A DNA stretch of 60,220 bases from Fibrobacteraceae bacterium (GTDB lineage: Bacteria; Fibrobacterota; Fibrobacteria; Fibrobacterales; Fibrobacteraceae). The translations under genes and the position numbers were made by a program. Below, piece by piece: positions 1-9,590 of this stretch (its first letter is position 1; the number at the start of each line of letters is the position of its first letter). The stretch covers positions 1 through 60,220 of the forward strand of contig JAGBSH010000003.1 in the NCBI GenBank assembly GCA_017631885.1, written 5' to 3'. Under the pieces are notes generated by a model that saw only the letters and a program-made list of their open reading frames with translations, did no database searches and had not been told where the DNA came from.

Positions 1-3000
1 ACACTACCGGAACCTTCAATAAACCCTACATCAAAACTACAGCTTTTAGTAGCATTATCTTTTGGACGTGTAATGTTTATTGTATGCGAAACAGTTCCTG
101 AGCCATTTGTATTTGTAAAGCTCATAGAACCACTAGTATAACCAGTTCCTGAACCGCCTTCTGTTGCAGGGGTAATTGTCCATTCGCAACCACCAACAAC
201 ATTACATCCTTCCACAGTAGGAGTAATAGTTACAGGTTCAGAAGCATTTTTTCCCGTCAAGTTAGCAGGACATTGCAATGTAAGTTCTGGTAATGGTGGC
301 GTATAGTTACCACAAGATTGTCCATTGCCATTCAACGTCAAAGTTACTGGGTAAGAAGTTCCTGCCGTCAATTGATTGTTGTAAGTACTCAAATCAATTT
401 CTTTTGTTGTATTCTGATTCATAGAAATAGATTCAAACCCAAGAACATTTCCAATTACGTCAGAAATACCAACTTTTACAGGAACTGCATCACCATAGTT
501 AGCACCTGTTACGGTAACGCTCAAAGTATTACCGCTTACGCTACAAGAAGCTTCTGCATCAATAGCTTCTACAACTTCAAAGCCACATTCTTTAGTTTTT
601 CCAAGTGCTTCAATCACATAAGAATAAGTGCCTAGGGCAAGAGGCGTTTCAGCAGTATTCGCTTCACCATAACTATGAGTGTATTGAACACCTCCGCCTC
701 TATATTCTCCATTGTCAAATTGTGTACCATTGAATTTTAACGTATAAGGAGTACCTATAGGGGCATTTGCAATAGACATTTGCAAAATAGGCATACCAGC
801 ACCTTCAACAACTTGTTCTGGCGTTACGCTACAAGTAATTTCAGTCGGTTCGATTACCACTTCATCTGTTACGCAAGTAAGTTCAGCTCCGTCTTTAGCA
901 ATAGCTTTTACTGTAAAGCTATAACCAATTCCAGAAACTCCTTGGTTTACTCTTGTATAAAGACCAGAGTCTGGAAGCGTAAAGTTACCAACATCTGGGC
1001 ATGAGACTCCTGTTACATTCGTCGCATCTATATCAGAAGTAGAAGGCACAATAGAACAACCATTTGTTTCAGCTCCTTCTATATTTTTGAACGTGGCTGA
1101 AACAACCCAAGACGAGCCATTATAGCTAGCAGAACACCCTGTTATAGCAAATGCATAAGGACAATCAGAATAAATTGTCGAAACATTTGCAACAGTTGTA
1201 GCTGACATCAAAACTGCAACCACTTTTTGTGGGTTAAAATTATCTTTATTTAGTATTGATTCTATGCTGATTTCTTGATTACCATTTGCTTTAATAGTTC
1301 CAGGTAAACTCAACGAACCATCCACATCTTTCAAATAAACTGTAATTTTTTCTCCATCAGGTAAATCACTAACTGTAAATTTCAAAACAGCTTCACGTAA
1401 ATTGGCGCCAGAAACACTAACAGGGAATTCACTTTCTGCATCAGAAATACCAACAACTTCATTTAAAATTTCATAATTCTGCGAACAAGCCATTTGCTTT
1501 CCAACCCAGAAATTACCGCAACTTGTATTTTGTCCATTCAAACTAGTTGTATTATCAGGGCATTCTACAGACACTTTTGCATCTTTAGATTCTGGACCAT
1601 GTAATCCTTCTTCACTGAAGTTATAATCTTTAGAAGCTAAAGCGCTCCCCAACCCATCAACAGTACCTGCGGTTGTTGTTACGTTATCGTTTCCATTGTA
1701 ATAATATTTGTATTCACAGCTATGGTCAGTAAACCAGCTAGAAGCCCCCACCCAAGGTGTTACATTTGAGTCTTTAGGAACAAGACCGCCTAAGTAATTT
1801 GCTTTGAATGAACAATCTACTGTAGGTACGCTCCAGCAATCATCGGCATAATCAGAACTTCTCCAGGCAATATCATAAAGTTTTGTAGTCTCATCAGAAA
1901 GTTTAAAGCCCACATATTGGTATTCTTGTGAAGTCATATTGAATGAAGAAATATCATACTTTGCAACATAAAGACTTCCATTGACTCTAGCTTCAACAAG
2001 AATCGTATCTTTATCAGCAGTTAAAGACATGTTTATCATTGTTGTTGCTGAAATTTCTGCTGTAGAAGATCCATTCATCAATCGTTTTTCTGTGCAAGAA
2101 GTAACACTTGTTAAGCCTTCACCTTTACAAAGTCTTGTTGTTAAAGTGCCATAACTGCCCTCACCAACACCATACACATTCAAAAGTAAATAGCTAGAAG
2201 CGTTTGTATTAGAACGCACAACAAAACCAGAGTTATACATTTCAGCTCTATCTGCTTCACGAACAACAGCTGTTTGCAACATGCTAGTCATTTGACCATT
2301 TGCACCGGCTTGTTTGGTGCTCATTATAAAGGTTTGTTTGCCTTTATTCATTGCTGGCGTTGTGATAAAACCACTCGAAATAGCAGGCGTATTAGAACCA
2401 TCTTTTTGCATTAATTGCCAATCTACTGTAGTTGTTCCAGAAACAATACAACCACTAGGTTCTGAACAATCACGGATACAATGTTCATTATTATCACAGA
2501 AAGCCGTTAAATTAGAGAAATCTTCATAGAAACAGTGCTTATCTTTATCATTAAATTTCGCAGTCACTGTATTGTTTCCAGAAATCGGCTGCAAAGAATA
2601 TACAGAACTTGTTGAAAGTTCTACAGGGCAATTATCTCCAGAACATTTCCAATAAGAGAATTTATCCGTTTCTGCAGAATATGTAATTGACACATTTTCG
2701 CCTGCGTAAACAATAAAGTCGCAAGCATCATCTGTCTGTAAGCAAGTTTCTGTTTTTGAATCTGTTGTAATAGTCACAGAAGTTGTAGATTCATCAGCTC
2801 CATCAATTTTTACTGTCAAAGTATATGGTTTCTTTTTCAAAGAAGCATACAATGTGTAATCTTTGCCATCTTCAAGAACAGAATGAGTATTATTTTCTGA
2901 AGGCATGAACAATTCACAATAATTAGGAAGAGTCAAACTTTGTAAAGAAACGGCTTGGTTTGTACCACATGTCCAACGATTGTTTACTTCTTCTACTCGG

Positions 3001-6000
3001 CAGTTCATACCAACAGCACGAACCCATTCCGCAGAAACATCACAATCTGGTCTCTGTGCTGCTTCTAAATCATCAGAATCACAAGCGTCTGGGAATGCAC
3101 TACAATATTCTGTAAGACCAAGACGATTAATATTTGCATAACCTGTCGCAAAAACAGTTTGTGAAGAAGGCATTCCTATAACGCAACCATCACAAGGCGC
3201 AACTAACTGGAATAAAACACTACCATTTACCGCATTATTTTCTAGGGAAACTGTAAAAATATGTACTTCTGTTGCATTACCCGAAGCTGGTTGTGCGGTT
3301 ACTGTATAAACTGCTGTTCCAGACGAATTGTCTCTCAATGAAACTGCTGAAGTTGGGTTTAATGTCCAACCTTCTGGAATTTCAGAAGCAATAAGATCAA
3401 CATTTATTGGATTCGGTCTTGTAGATTCAGGAATTTTCAAATAAACATCTACTGCCCCACCTTTTAAAACTTCTTGGTTCTCTGTCGTAAATGCAACTGT
3501 TGGTGCATCACCAGATTTTCCATAAACCACAACATAGAACGGCACTGTTCCATAGCCTTTGCTACTTTGGTAAACGCAAGTATAAACACCTTCTTTTATT
3601 GGAGTTGTTCCATCGTACAATGCAGAAGTTGTATTTAAACCTGTTGGTGTGCACATCACTGCAGATGGGTCTTTTACTTCATCAGCACCATTTAAATTGA
3701 TAACATTATAATAGTCAGAAAGTTTACCAATAGCATCTGTTGTCAAGTAAGAGACGCGAGGCAAAATAAGAATTGAAGGGTCTATTCCTGCATCTGCAGT
3801 TACCTCTGGTTCTTTTTCACGAGTTTCATATTGTGATTCAAGCGTAATGCCTAATTGTGGGGCTGTTGCTACATAGAATACATCTCTACCAGACAATATG
3901 TAGTCACCTAAATCAACACCACCAAGAGAACTTTCCGTATCTGCAGAAGAACCACCGCAAGGCGAACCATCGTTATTACAAATAACACCGGCTTCTGTGA
4001 GTTCTCTTAACAATTCATTATTGTGTGTTAACTTAGAATCTTTGAAATTAGCATTAGCACAAGAATTAGTTGGAGCATAAATTGTGCCTGTTAAATTTAA
4101 TCCTGAAGATTCACCAATATCCCCCTCGGTGAATATAAAGTAATTTTTAGCTTCTCTTTGAATATAAGTAGCACCTTTTTCTAAATAAAGAAACACAGAC
4201 GTTTCATCAGTTGTCCCAGGAAGACCGTTTTGAGCATTTATTTTTTCTGTTACAAGGATAATAAATTTTCCATCTAATCTCCCTGACACCCCATTGTTAT
4301 CAACACTTGTTAATTTTACAACTAAGAACCCATTATACAAATCTTCTTTTTTCTTGACAGAATCTGCCATATTTTCTTTATAGCATGCATTTAGTTTGTC
4401 TACAAGATTTCCTCTCCATTCCGTAATATTAGCGGCACAACCTTTACTTGCAAATGATTCAAATTGGTCTTTTGCGGTTACTAAAGGGTCTTTTACTTTA
4501 TACTTTGCACCATCACAACCAGGTTCTTCAACCCAAATAGAATCACAATCTGTTTTAACTTGTTCTGCACATGCAAGGTCTTCTGGTTTTTCTGCTGGAA
4601 AGTTTTCTTGAAAAGCACCATTTACACGAAACCAAGGTTTTACACCACATTCAGGAGTCCAATTTTTTTCACCTTTTAAGTTACAATATGGAGATGCTGT
4701 TGGGGTCTCTCCATTGTGGTTTAAATAACGATAACATTTGCTTCCGTTCTTAATTGGTTGCATTGAATCACTACATGATGTGGCACTATTATTAGAAGTC
4801 GTAAAACGAGTATCTTCATTTTTTTCTGAAAAATTAACAAAGTACGAATTAATTTCAGTCCCCTTTTGATCATAAGAACTACAACGTTGTTGCCCATAGT
4901 AATTTTGAGTAATATTATTACTCCAACACCACTTCCAGTAAGTATCAACATAAATTCCAAACCCCACATCAGTAACCCCTTCTGGCATATAGTAGATATA
5001 ATAAAGATTATCCTCCTTGCCTTTTGCAGGATATACGTAATTTTCTTTATCATCCCATCCAAAGTCTGCTTCATCTTGAGCACATATATGAATACTTCCT
5101 TGATCAAAACCCTTACAAGCTCTTGGATGGTCCTTTGCCTGTTTAAATTTTCTATCATTTCTTAGCTTATTATAATCACTCCATGGGTGCCCTGCCTTAA
5201 TATAAATTTTAGAATTTTGATCTTTTCCTAATACTATTTTTTGATATGAACCATGATTATCAGAATCAGTCCATAAAGGCTTTGTTCCTGGCATCCATAT
5301 ACTACCATCTACAGTAAATGGATTATTACTATTAACAGGCTTAATCCAAACATAAGCGTCATCTTCTAAACATAAATTTCCGTGAATAGACAATGGCTTA
5401 TCATTTAAACTTGTATTCAAAACTCCACCAAGAAAAACATTGCTGCCTATGTTAAATGGTCCTCCACTGACTTGCGTTGCATCATTTTCAAAATAAACAT
5501 CTTCAGTTATATTTATTCCCCCCTTAAAATCACCTCCAACATAAAGATTTTTTCCACTAATTCCTTGGTTTTCTGTAGAAGCATTTCCTCCAATACAAGC
5601 TAATTCCCCAACATAAACATTATTACCACTTAATTTTGCATTACCCGTAACAACCCAATTTTTAGTAATCGTAGGTGGATTTCCAGACCAATCTCCATTT
5701 ACAACTGCAGAAGTTATGGTAACCTGTGTAGATTTAAACCCTCCCCCAAAATAAGCATATTCAAAATCAATTGTTCCGGTATCTTTTGTTTGTGGCACTA
5801 GCACTTGATACAACCCACTTACATTCAAAATAGCTACTTCATTATGAACAGTTCCGTTTCTTGATTTTCCTGAAGAAAGTAATTTTAATTTGTATGTATT
5901 CCCTTGAGTATTTACACCTGTGAGCCAAACATTATAATCTTGTTTTTCATTGGTAAATGGCTTTAAAACAGTATCTAAAAGAATCGGTTTCTTTTCATTT

Positions 6001-6266
6001 TGGAAATATTGTGTAACTAGTCCACCAACATCGTTAGCATGGTAAGTCATCCAGGCTCTTGCGTTTTCAATTCCAGCCACAGCACTCTGGTAAGCCTCGC
6101 GCTGTAACATGCGGCTAGCACTTGAACGGCCTTCGCTTGTAATCCACTTGTAAGTGGCTGTGGCAGCAATCGTTGCTATCATCATAAATAGCAATACAGT
6201 TATTAATGAAACACCTGCTTTTAAAGAGGTTTTCTTGTTAGGAGATTGTGGTTTTTGTTTAAACAT
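1..6266 (-). CDS. Giant PilX/GspK-like minor pilin with a multidomain surface region (partial, C-terminus outside window)
   Basis: The frame stays open from ATG 6266 to the left edge, at least 2,088 codons. An AAGGAGAG ribosome site lies at about 6272-6279, 15 bp after the GspJ-like gene. The N-terminus is a basic leader ending KAG at residue 18, then VSLITVLLF and a hydrophobic helix, as in PilX/GspK prepilins. Mature residue 5 is Thr rather than Glu, as is usual for that subclass. Residues about 185-330 are Gly/Asn-rich short strands suggesting a beta-helix. Residues about 1150-1235 resemble an InlB-type bacterial repeat (YAGENVSITYSAETDKFSYW). Residues about 1236-1475 could be a lectin-like jelly roll. 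The rest is Cys-containing Ig-like modules. PilX/GspK proteins are normally 150-350 residues, so this is probably a pilus- or pseudopilus-tip adhesin (inference). The C-terminus is not visible. Confidence 0.88.
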   Translation of the reverse strand, partial: MFKQKPQSPNKKTSLKAGVSLITVLLFMMIATIAATATYKWITSEGRSSASRMLQREAYQSAVAGIENARAWMTYHANDVGGLVTQYFQNEKKPILLDTVLKPFTNEKQDYNVWLTGVNTQGNTYKLKLLSSGKSRNGTVHNEVAILNVSGLYQVLVPQTKDTGTIDFEYAYFGGGFKSTQVTITSAVVNGDWSGNPPTITKNWVVTGNAKLSGNNVYVGELACIGGNASTENQGISGKNLYVGGDFKGGINITEDVYFENDATQVSGGPFNIGSNVFLGGVLNTSLNDKPLSIHGNLCLEDDAYVWIKPVNSNNPFTVDGSIWMPGTKPLWTDSDNHGSYQKIVLGKDQNSKIYIKAGHPWSDYNKLRNDRKFKQAKDHPRACKGFDQGSIHICAQDEADFGWDDKENYVYPAKGKEDNLYYIYYMPEGVTDVGFGIYVDTYWKWCWSNNITQNYYGQQRCSSYDQKGTEINSYFVNFSEKNEDTRFTTSNNSATSCSDSMQPIKNGSKCYRYLNHNGETPTASPYCNLKGEKNWTPECGVKPWFRVNGAFQENFPAEKPEDLACAEQVKTDCDSIWVEEPGCDGAKYKVKDPLVTAKDQFESFASKGCAANITEWRGNLVDKLNACYKENMADSVKKKEDLYNGFLVVKLTSVDNNGVSGRLDGKFIILVTEKINAQNGLPGTTDETSVFLYLEKGATYIQREAKNYFIFTEGDIGESSGLNLTGTIYAPTNSCANANFKDSKLTHNNELLRELTEAGVICNNDGSPCGGSSADTESSLGGVDLGDYILSGRDVFYVATAPQLGITLESQYETREKEPEVTADAGIDPSILILPRVSYLTTDAIGKLSDYYNVINLNGADEVKDPSAVMCTPTGLNTTSALYDGTTPIKEGVYTCVYQSSKGYGTVPFYVVVYGKSGDAPTVAFTTENQEVLKGGAVDVYLKIPESTRPNPINVDLIASEIPEGWTLNPTSAVSLRDNSSGTAVYTVTAQPASGNATEVHIFTVSLENNAVNGSVLFQLVAPCDGCVIGMPSSQTVFATGYANINRLGLTEYCSAFPDACDSDDLEAAQRPDCDVSAEWVRAVGMNCRVEEVNNRWTCGTNQAVSLQSLTLPNYCELFMPSENNTHSVLEDGKDYTLYASLKKKPYTLTVKIDGADESTTSVTITTDSKTETCLQTDDACDFIVYAGENVSITYSAETDKFSYWKCSGDNCPVELSTSSVYSLQPISGNNTVTAKFNDKDKHCFYEDFSNLTAFCDNNEHCIRDCSEPSGCIVSGTTTVDWQLMQKDGSNTPAISSGFITTPAMNKGKQTFIMSTKQAGANGQMTSMLQTAVVREADRAEMYNSGFVVRSNTNASSYLLLNVYGVGEGSYGTLTTRLCKGEGLTSVTSCTEKRLMNGSSTAEISATTMINMSLTADKDTILVEARVNGSLYVAKYDISSFNMTSQEYQYVGFKLSDETTKLYDIAWRSSDYADDCWSVPTVDCSFKANYLGGLVPKDSNVTPWVGASSWFTDHSCEYKYYYNGNDNVTTTAGTVDGLGSALASKDYNFSEEGLHGPESKDAKVSVECPDNTTSLNGQNTSCGNFWVGKQMACSQNYEILNEVVGISDAESEFPVSVSGANLREAVLKFTVSDLPDGEKITVYLKDVDGSLSLPGTIKANGNQEISIESILNKDNFNPQKVVAVLMSATTVANVSTIYSDCPYAFAITGCSASYNGSSWVVSATFKNIEGAETNGCSIVPSTSDIDATNVTGVSCPDVGNFTLPDSGLYTRVNQGVSGIGYSFTVKAIAKDGAELTCVTDEVVIEPTEITCSVTPEQVVEGAGMPILQMSIANAPIGTPYTLKFNGTQFDNGEYRGGGVQYTHSYGEANTAETPLALGTYSYVIEALGKTKECGFEVVEAIDAEASCSVSGNTLSVTVTGANYGDAVPVKVGISDVIGNVLGFESISMNQNTTKEIDLSTYNNQLTAGTSYPVTLTLNGNGQSCGNYTPPLPELTLQCPANLTGKNASEPVTITPTVEGCNVVGGCEWTITPATEGGSGTGYTSGSMSFTNTNGSGTVSHTINITRPKDNATKSCSFDVGFIEGSGS

Positions 6267-6281
6267 AAAACTCTCCTTAGG

Positions 6282-7601
6282 CTAATCCCTAGGCCCGTTA
6301 CTTGGTACTGGAATAACAAGGGAATCAACACCTGTTTCCCCTTTTTGATTTACAACTAATACCAAACGAATTGCTTTTACATTCTTTTTATCCATTACAT
6401 CAATGGACTCACTATCATTGAATTGATAAATAGCGCTTTCATTTTTTCTCAATGAAACATTTTTGAACGTCAATTTTCCAGAAGCTGCAACAGGTGAATA
6501 ACTTGCAAAAGTAAAAGCCATACACACATTTTCAAGTTTTTCTGTCACAGTAAAACGCATTGAACGTTTGCCTTCTGCAGCACCTTCAAGCGTTGGCGGG
6601 TAAAACAAAAAGTCGTCTAATTCTGCTGGTTTTGTTCCGTCTTCTGCAAACCTAAAACCAACTGCCATATGGTCTCGCCCTGGGCAGAACATACGGCTTG
6701 CATCTTCTGACATAGGCATTTCAAAAGAAATTTCATATTCCACATTCGGTTCTAAATCAACTTTAATACATAAATCTTTCCAAGCCCCCATATTGTTATT
6801 GGCTTCTGCTACAAAAACTTGATTAGCATGTTTTTGAGTAAGCAATGGTTCCTGGTTTGTATAATCGTAATTAGAAGCAAAACCATTTAACGCAACAGCG
6901 ACATCTCCTTCAGGTGGTGTTACCGTTAAAAAGTTTAAATCTTCTTCGCCATATCTTGGCACAAAACGGAAACTCTGAATGGTCTCTTCAGTGGATGGTA
7001 AAATTTGAGCCATATCTGTTGAAACACTTGGCGTAGCTGGTGTTACAACAAACTTTTGAATATTGTCGGCAATATCAACAACAAGAGGTTCATCATTAGG
7101 GCATTCATCGGGCAATTCATCGCCTCTAATAGTTTCGCAACTACGTTTTAAAGTCGTACCTTCTACAAACCATTCTACTTTTTCTATTGATGCAAATTCC
7201 CCTGTTTCTTTATAACGCATGCGATTCATCGTCAAGCGATCTAGACCTGTTCCACCTGCATCATGTGTTATCACATACGAAGACGAATCCTTTTTGGTAT
7301 CGTCTAAATTATCTGGGTCCATATAAACATCATGTATTGCTTCTACATAAAACGAATCTGATGTGGCAGATGTATTATGTTCTTTTGATGTTTTTGCCCC
7401 CATTTGCGCGACATCTGATTTAAAAAGCGTTCCAACATTTTCAGCTACTTGCGTTGCTTTTAACATATTTTGTGTGCGAATGCGAAAACGCGTTGAATCT
7501 GTAAACGCTTGGCCTGCAATTAAAACAACTATAGAAAGAATGGCTATATAAACCATCAACTCCATCAAAGTAAAGCCACGCTTAGAGGTCTGTTTTTTCA
7601 T
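6282..7601 (-). CDS. GspJ/PilW-like prepilin
   Basis: A 439-residue prepilin-like protein. It begins MKKQTSKRG then FTLMELM: cleavage is expected after Gly9, Glu is at mature position 5, and a hydrophobic helix runs to about residue 30. It is longer than typical GspJ or PilW (about 200-330). The extra C-terminal half is a beta-rich segment (about residues 215-390, including FVAEANNNMGAWKDLCIKVD) resembling a carbohydrate-binding-module-like jelly roll (inference). Its ATG overlaps the stop of the GspI-like gene (ATGA), and it is followed after 15 bp by the giant PilX-like gene, so the four are probably cotranscribed. Its predicted role is as a minor pseudopilin in the initiation/tip complex of a type IV pilus or type II secretion system. 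No ATPase, platform or secretin gene is in the window to say which. Confidence 0.85.
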   Translation of the reverse strand: MKKQTSKRGFTLMELMVYIAILSIVVLIAGQAFTDSTRFRIRTQNMLKATQVAENVGTLFKSDVAQMGAKTSKEHNTSATSDSFYVEAIHDVYMDPDNLDDTKKDSSSYVITHDAGGTGLDRLTMNRMRYKETGEFASIEKVEWFVEGTTLKRSCETIRGDELPDECPNDEPLVVDIADNIQKFVVTPATPSVSTDMAQILPSTEETIQSFRFVPRYGEEDLNFLTVTPPEGDVAVALNGFASNYDYTNQEPLLTQKHANQVFVAEANNNMGAWKDLCIKVDLEPNVEYEISFEMPMSEDASRMFCPGRDHMAVGFRFAEDGTKPAELDDFLFYPPTLEGAAEGKRSMRFTVTEKLENVCMAFTFASYSPVAASGKLTFKNVSLRKNESAIYQFNDSESIDVMDKKNVKAIRLVLVVNQKGETGVDSLVIPVPSNGPRD

Positions 7602-8131
7602 CGAATTACCCCCGATACATTGATGGATTGTATTGAATTTTTAAATGGCCAGCTGACTTTCACATCTAATCGTTTGGCAAACATATGACTTGCTGAATCA
7701 TATTGCGAACCACTTTTTGCTATATAAAGAGAATCCCTTGAAACAATAACCGTTGCATCATAAGTGACAGTCATGTCATATTGAATCGCACCAGGTTGAG
7801 CTTTCCAGGTGCGTTTAATTCCCTTTATTTCAATAGGGGTAAGTTCCCCTTCTGCATTTACAAGTTTTTCATCTGACAAAGAAGCTAAACCTACAGAATT
7901 CAACGAATCAATGATATTCTGAGCGACTTCTGTTGCGCCGTCACGACCACGAATGCGCAACAAGGCATCGCGGTTACCGCCTTGTAAATTCAAAACAGCT
8001 ACGTAAAGTAATCCTAAAACTACTGCTGCTACAAGAACTTCTACTATACCAAAACCACATTTTAATTTAGATGCTGATTTTGCACCTTTACTTGTTAACA
8101 TTTCTCTTGGCTCTTTCTTGATAAAACTCAT
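7598..8131 (-). CDS. GspI/PilV-like prepilin
   Basis: A 177-residue prepilin-like protein. A start at 8131 (MSFIKKEP) is chosen over the upstream in-frame ATG at 8155, because AGGAGGA sits directly before it, overlapping the stop of the preceding gene. The long basic leader ends KCG (Gly26) and is followed by FGIVEVLVAAVVLGLL, with Glu at mature position 5. In GspI/PilV the leader is normally shorter, so the 26-residue leader is unusual. The remainder resembles a small globular pseudopilin head with alternating strands. It sits between the GspH-like and GspJ-like genes, the classic H-I-J-K order of type II secretion minor pseudopilins. Confidence 0.85.
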   Translation of the reverse strand: MSFIKKEPREMLTSKGAKSASKLKCGFGIVEVLVAAVVLGLLYVAVLNLQGGNRDALLRIRGRDGATEVAQNIIDSLNSVGLASLSDEKLVNAEGELTPIEIKGIKRTWKAQPGAIQYDMTVTYDATVIVSRDSLYIAKSGSQYDSASHMFAKRLDVKVSWPFKNSIQSINVSGVIR

Positions 8132-8139
8132 ACTTCCTC

Positions 8140-8697
8140 CTAAAGTTCTACCCAAGAACCGTCCCCAGAATATTTGACCATTGGGGTAAATGAATTCTTT
8201 GTTTTAACTTTAGCGGCGGCTCCATAGAGGTCTTTGCCTCCATACTGGACGCCAAAAAATCCTTCATAAGGAGCGGCACTCAAACCAATTCGTGGAATAA
8301 ATTGAGCTCCGTTTTCTTCAAAGTTTACGCCACCTAAAATTTCTGCCGCACTCGTTTCACTTTTGGTTAAAATCTGAACCGGCGGGTCTATTAAAAGACT
8401 GTCTAAACGCGTTACTCCGCTTGAATTACTTTTTACCGTTGCGCATGTTCCTTTAAAAGTCACTAATTTCTGGTCACTATCTCGACGAACGCAAAGAGTA
8501 TCGTTTACACGGCGAGCTTCATTGGCGGTGCGTTCCATATACGCAGAAATATTTATTGCTGCATCTTTTATGCGATTGTTTGCCACCGCATTCTGTAAAC
8601 TTGCAAAACCCGCGGCAGAAAGAATCCCTATGATAGCGACAACCGCCATCACTTCTACAAGAGTAAAGCCACTTTTTAAGTTTCTATCTATTTGCAT
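8140..8697 (-). CDS. GspH/FimT-like prepilin
   Basis: A 185-residue prepilin. MQIDRNLKSG is followed by FTLVEVMAVVAIIGILSAAGF: cleavage after Gly10 and Glu at mature position 5 are textbook type IV prepilin features. After the helix come NNRIKDAAINISAYMERTAN and a beta-rich head, matching the GspH/FimT layout. It is the first gene of the minus-strand pilin operon. Its stop codon is embedded in the ribosome site of the next gene. The leader before the ATG carries a small hairpin, and a larger palindromic site lies about 100 bp upstream. Confidence 0.87.
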   Translation of the reverse strand: MQIDRNLKSGFTLVEVMAVVAIIGILSAAGFASLQNAVANNRIKDAAINISAYMERTANEARRVNDTLCVRRDSDQKLVTFKGTCATVKSNSSGVTRLDSLLIDPPVQILTKSETSAAEILGGVNFEENGAQFIPRIGLSAAPYEGFFGVQYGGKDLYGAAAKVKTKNSFTPMVKYSGDGSWVEL

Positions 8698-8721
8698 CGC
8701 AAAACCTACACCACAAAACGG

Positions 8722-8740
8722 GGGTGTCTAAAGACACTCC
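8722..8740 (-). promoter_or_regulatory. Hairpin in leader of pilin operon
   Basis: GTGTCT (8724-8729) and AGACAC (8732-8737) form a short stem with a 2-nt gap, about 27 bases before the GspH-like start codon. In the mRNA this could affect translation or stability. There is no T-run, so it is not a terminator. Function is inferred only from position. Confidence 0.35.
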
Positions 8741-8802
8741 TTCCGCATTAAAATAACTTTTTTTTACATAAACGCTCCATATTTCTAACAAAAGTGTCTA
8801 CC

Positions 8803-8845
8803 AAAAGGTGTTTTTGTATACAAAAATAAGGGAAAATCACCTTTT
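8803..8845. promoter_or_regulatory. Nested palindromic site upstream of pilin operon
   Basis: The perfect 16-nt palindrome TTTTTGTATACAAAAA (8811-8826) is embedded in an outer inverted repeat, AAAAGGTG (8803-8810) and CACCTTTT (8838-8845). The site lies 106 bp upstream of the first prepilin start. A dimeric transcription factor operator is the simplest reading. It could alternatively be an RNA hairpin. Confidence 0.45.
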
Positions 8846-9029
8846 TTTGCGAATTTTTTCCTTTTTCCGGCATTTTTGGGCGATGAAATGCCAAAAAATG
8901 CACACGTTTTAAGCGTCTTTTGAATAAAATTTTGGCTTAAAATGTTTTCTAAACTGAAATATGAAAAGATTTTACTTATGATAAATAATTCCTAAATCCT
9001 TGAGAACGAAGCCTTTACGAATGTACTAG

Positions 9030-9425
9030 ATTATTTTTATGGCAAGGAGTCTTTTAAAATAACGCGGCTATCTAACAACAAGTAGTCATCGCGAACGGAG
9101 TGTGGCGATCTTGGTTTTTGTCATTACGAGCGTAGCGAAGTAATCCAAAAACAAGTGCTACTTACAATGAGATTGCTTCCACCACGCCACAAGTGTGGCT
9201 CGTGGCAGGCTCACATTTAGGCTTCGCAAAAAAATCTTTTCAAGCTTCGCAATGACAAGGTTCTCAGGCAAGAACCGCGGCAAATTCAGGGTTGTCATGG
9301 CGAATGAAATGAAGCCATCTAAAAACAAGTTGTCATCGCGAACGTAGTGTGGCGATCTAACAACAAGTTGTCATGGCGAGGAGTCTTTTAAGACGACGCG
9401 GCCATCTCTAACTTGTCGACAAGTC
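9030..9425. repeat. Intergenic palindromic repeat block 1
   Basis: The gap 8698-9590 holds no gene. Most of it is a mosaic of short repeats that recur in the other three blocks. Modules seen: TCATTACGAGCGTAGCGAAG near 9121; TCATCGCGAACGGAGTGTGG near 9087 with a near copy at 9332; GTCATGGCGAGGAGTCTTTT near 9373 with a decayed copy near 9037. A hairpin GCCACA/TGTGGC sits at 9186-9199 inside an ATTGC...GCAAT frame. They look like REP/ERIC-type repeats and contain no credible coding sequence. Confidence 0.75.
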
Positions 9426-9446
9426 CCTGCAAACAAAGACTTCAAA

Positions 9447-9546
9447 AAACTCCTGCTTCAGCAGGAGATTAGATTAAATTAAATCAAAAATTATAGACTT
9501 TTGATTTAATTTAATCTAAACTTCTGTTGATTTTCTACAGGAGTTT
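9447..9546. repeat. 100-nt nested inverted repeat
   Basis: Perfect 21-nt arms at 9469-9489 and 9499-9519 enclose a 9-nt loop. A second, outer pair AAACTCCTG (9447-9455) and CAGGAGTTT (9538-9546) encloses them. An extra small hairpin CTCCTGCT/AGCAGGAG lies at 9450-9467. As RNA this would be a very stable structure ending 44 bases before the Rpn-tail start codon. It could be a transcript-end structure, a translational control element, or a small non-autonomous mobile repeat. Confidence 0.7.
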
Positions 9547-9590
9547 AGATTTTACGAGAAATACTCCCACAACAAGAAAAGGAAACCATT

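Noticed and set aside
4721-5158. 145-codon minus-strand open frame inside the pilin region
   Set aside because: It is in a different frame from the continuous giant gene on the same strand, and its composition is Ile/Leu-biased with no domain features.
9447-9546. Complete insertion sequence
   Set aside because: The inverted arms enclose only a 9-nt loop. There is no transposase or target duplication, so it is listed as a repeat only.
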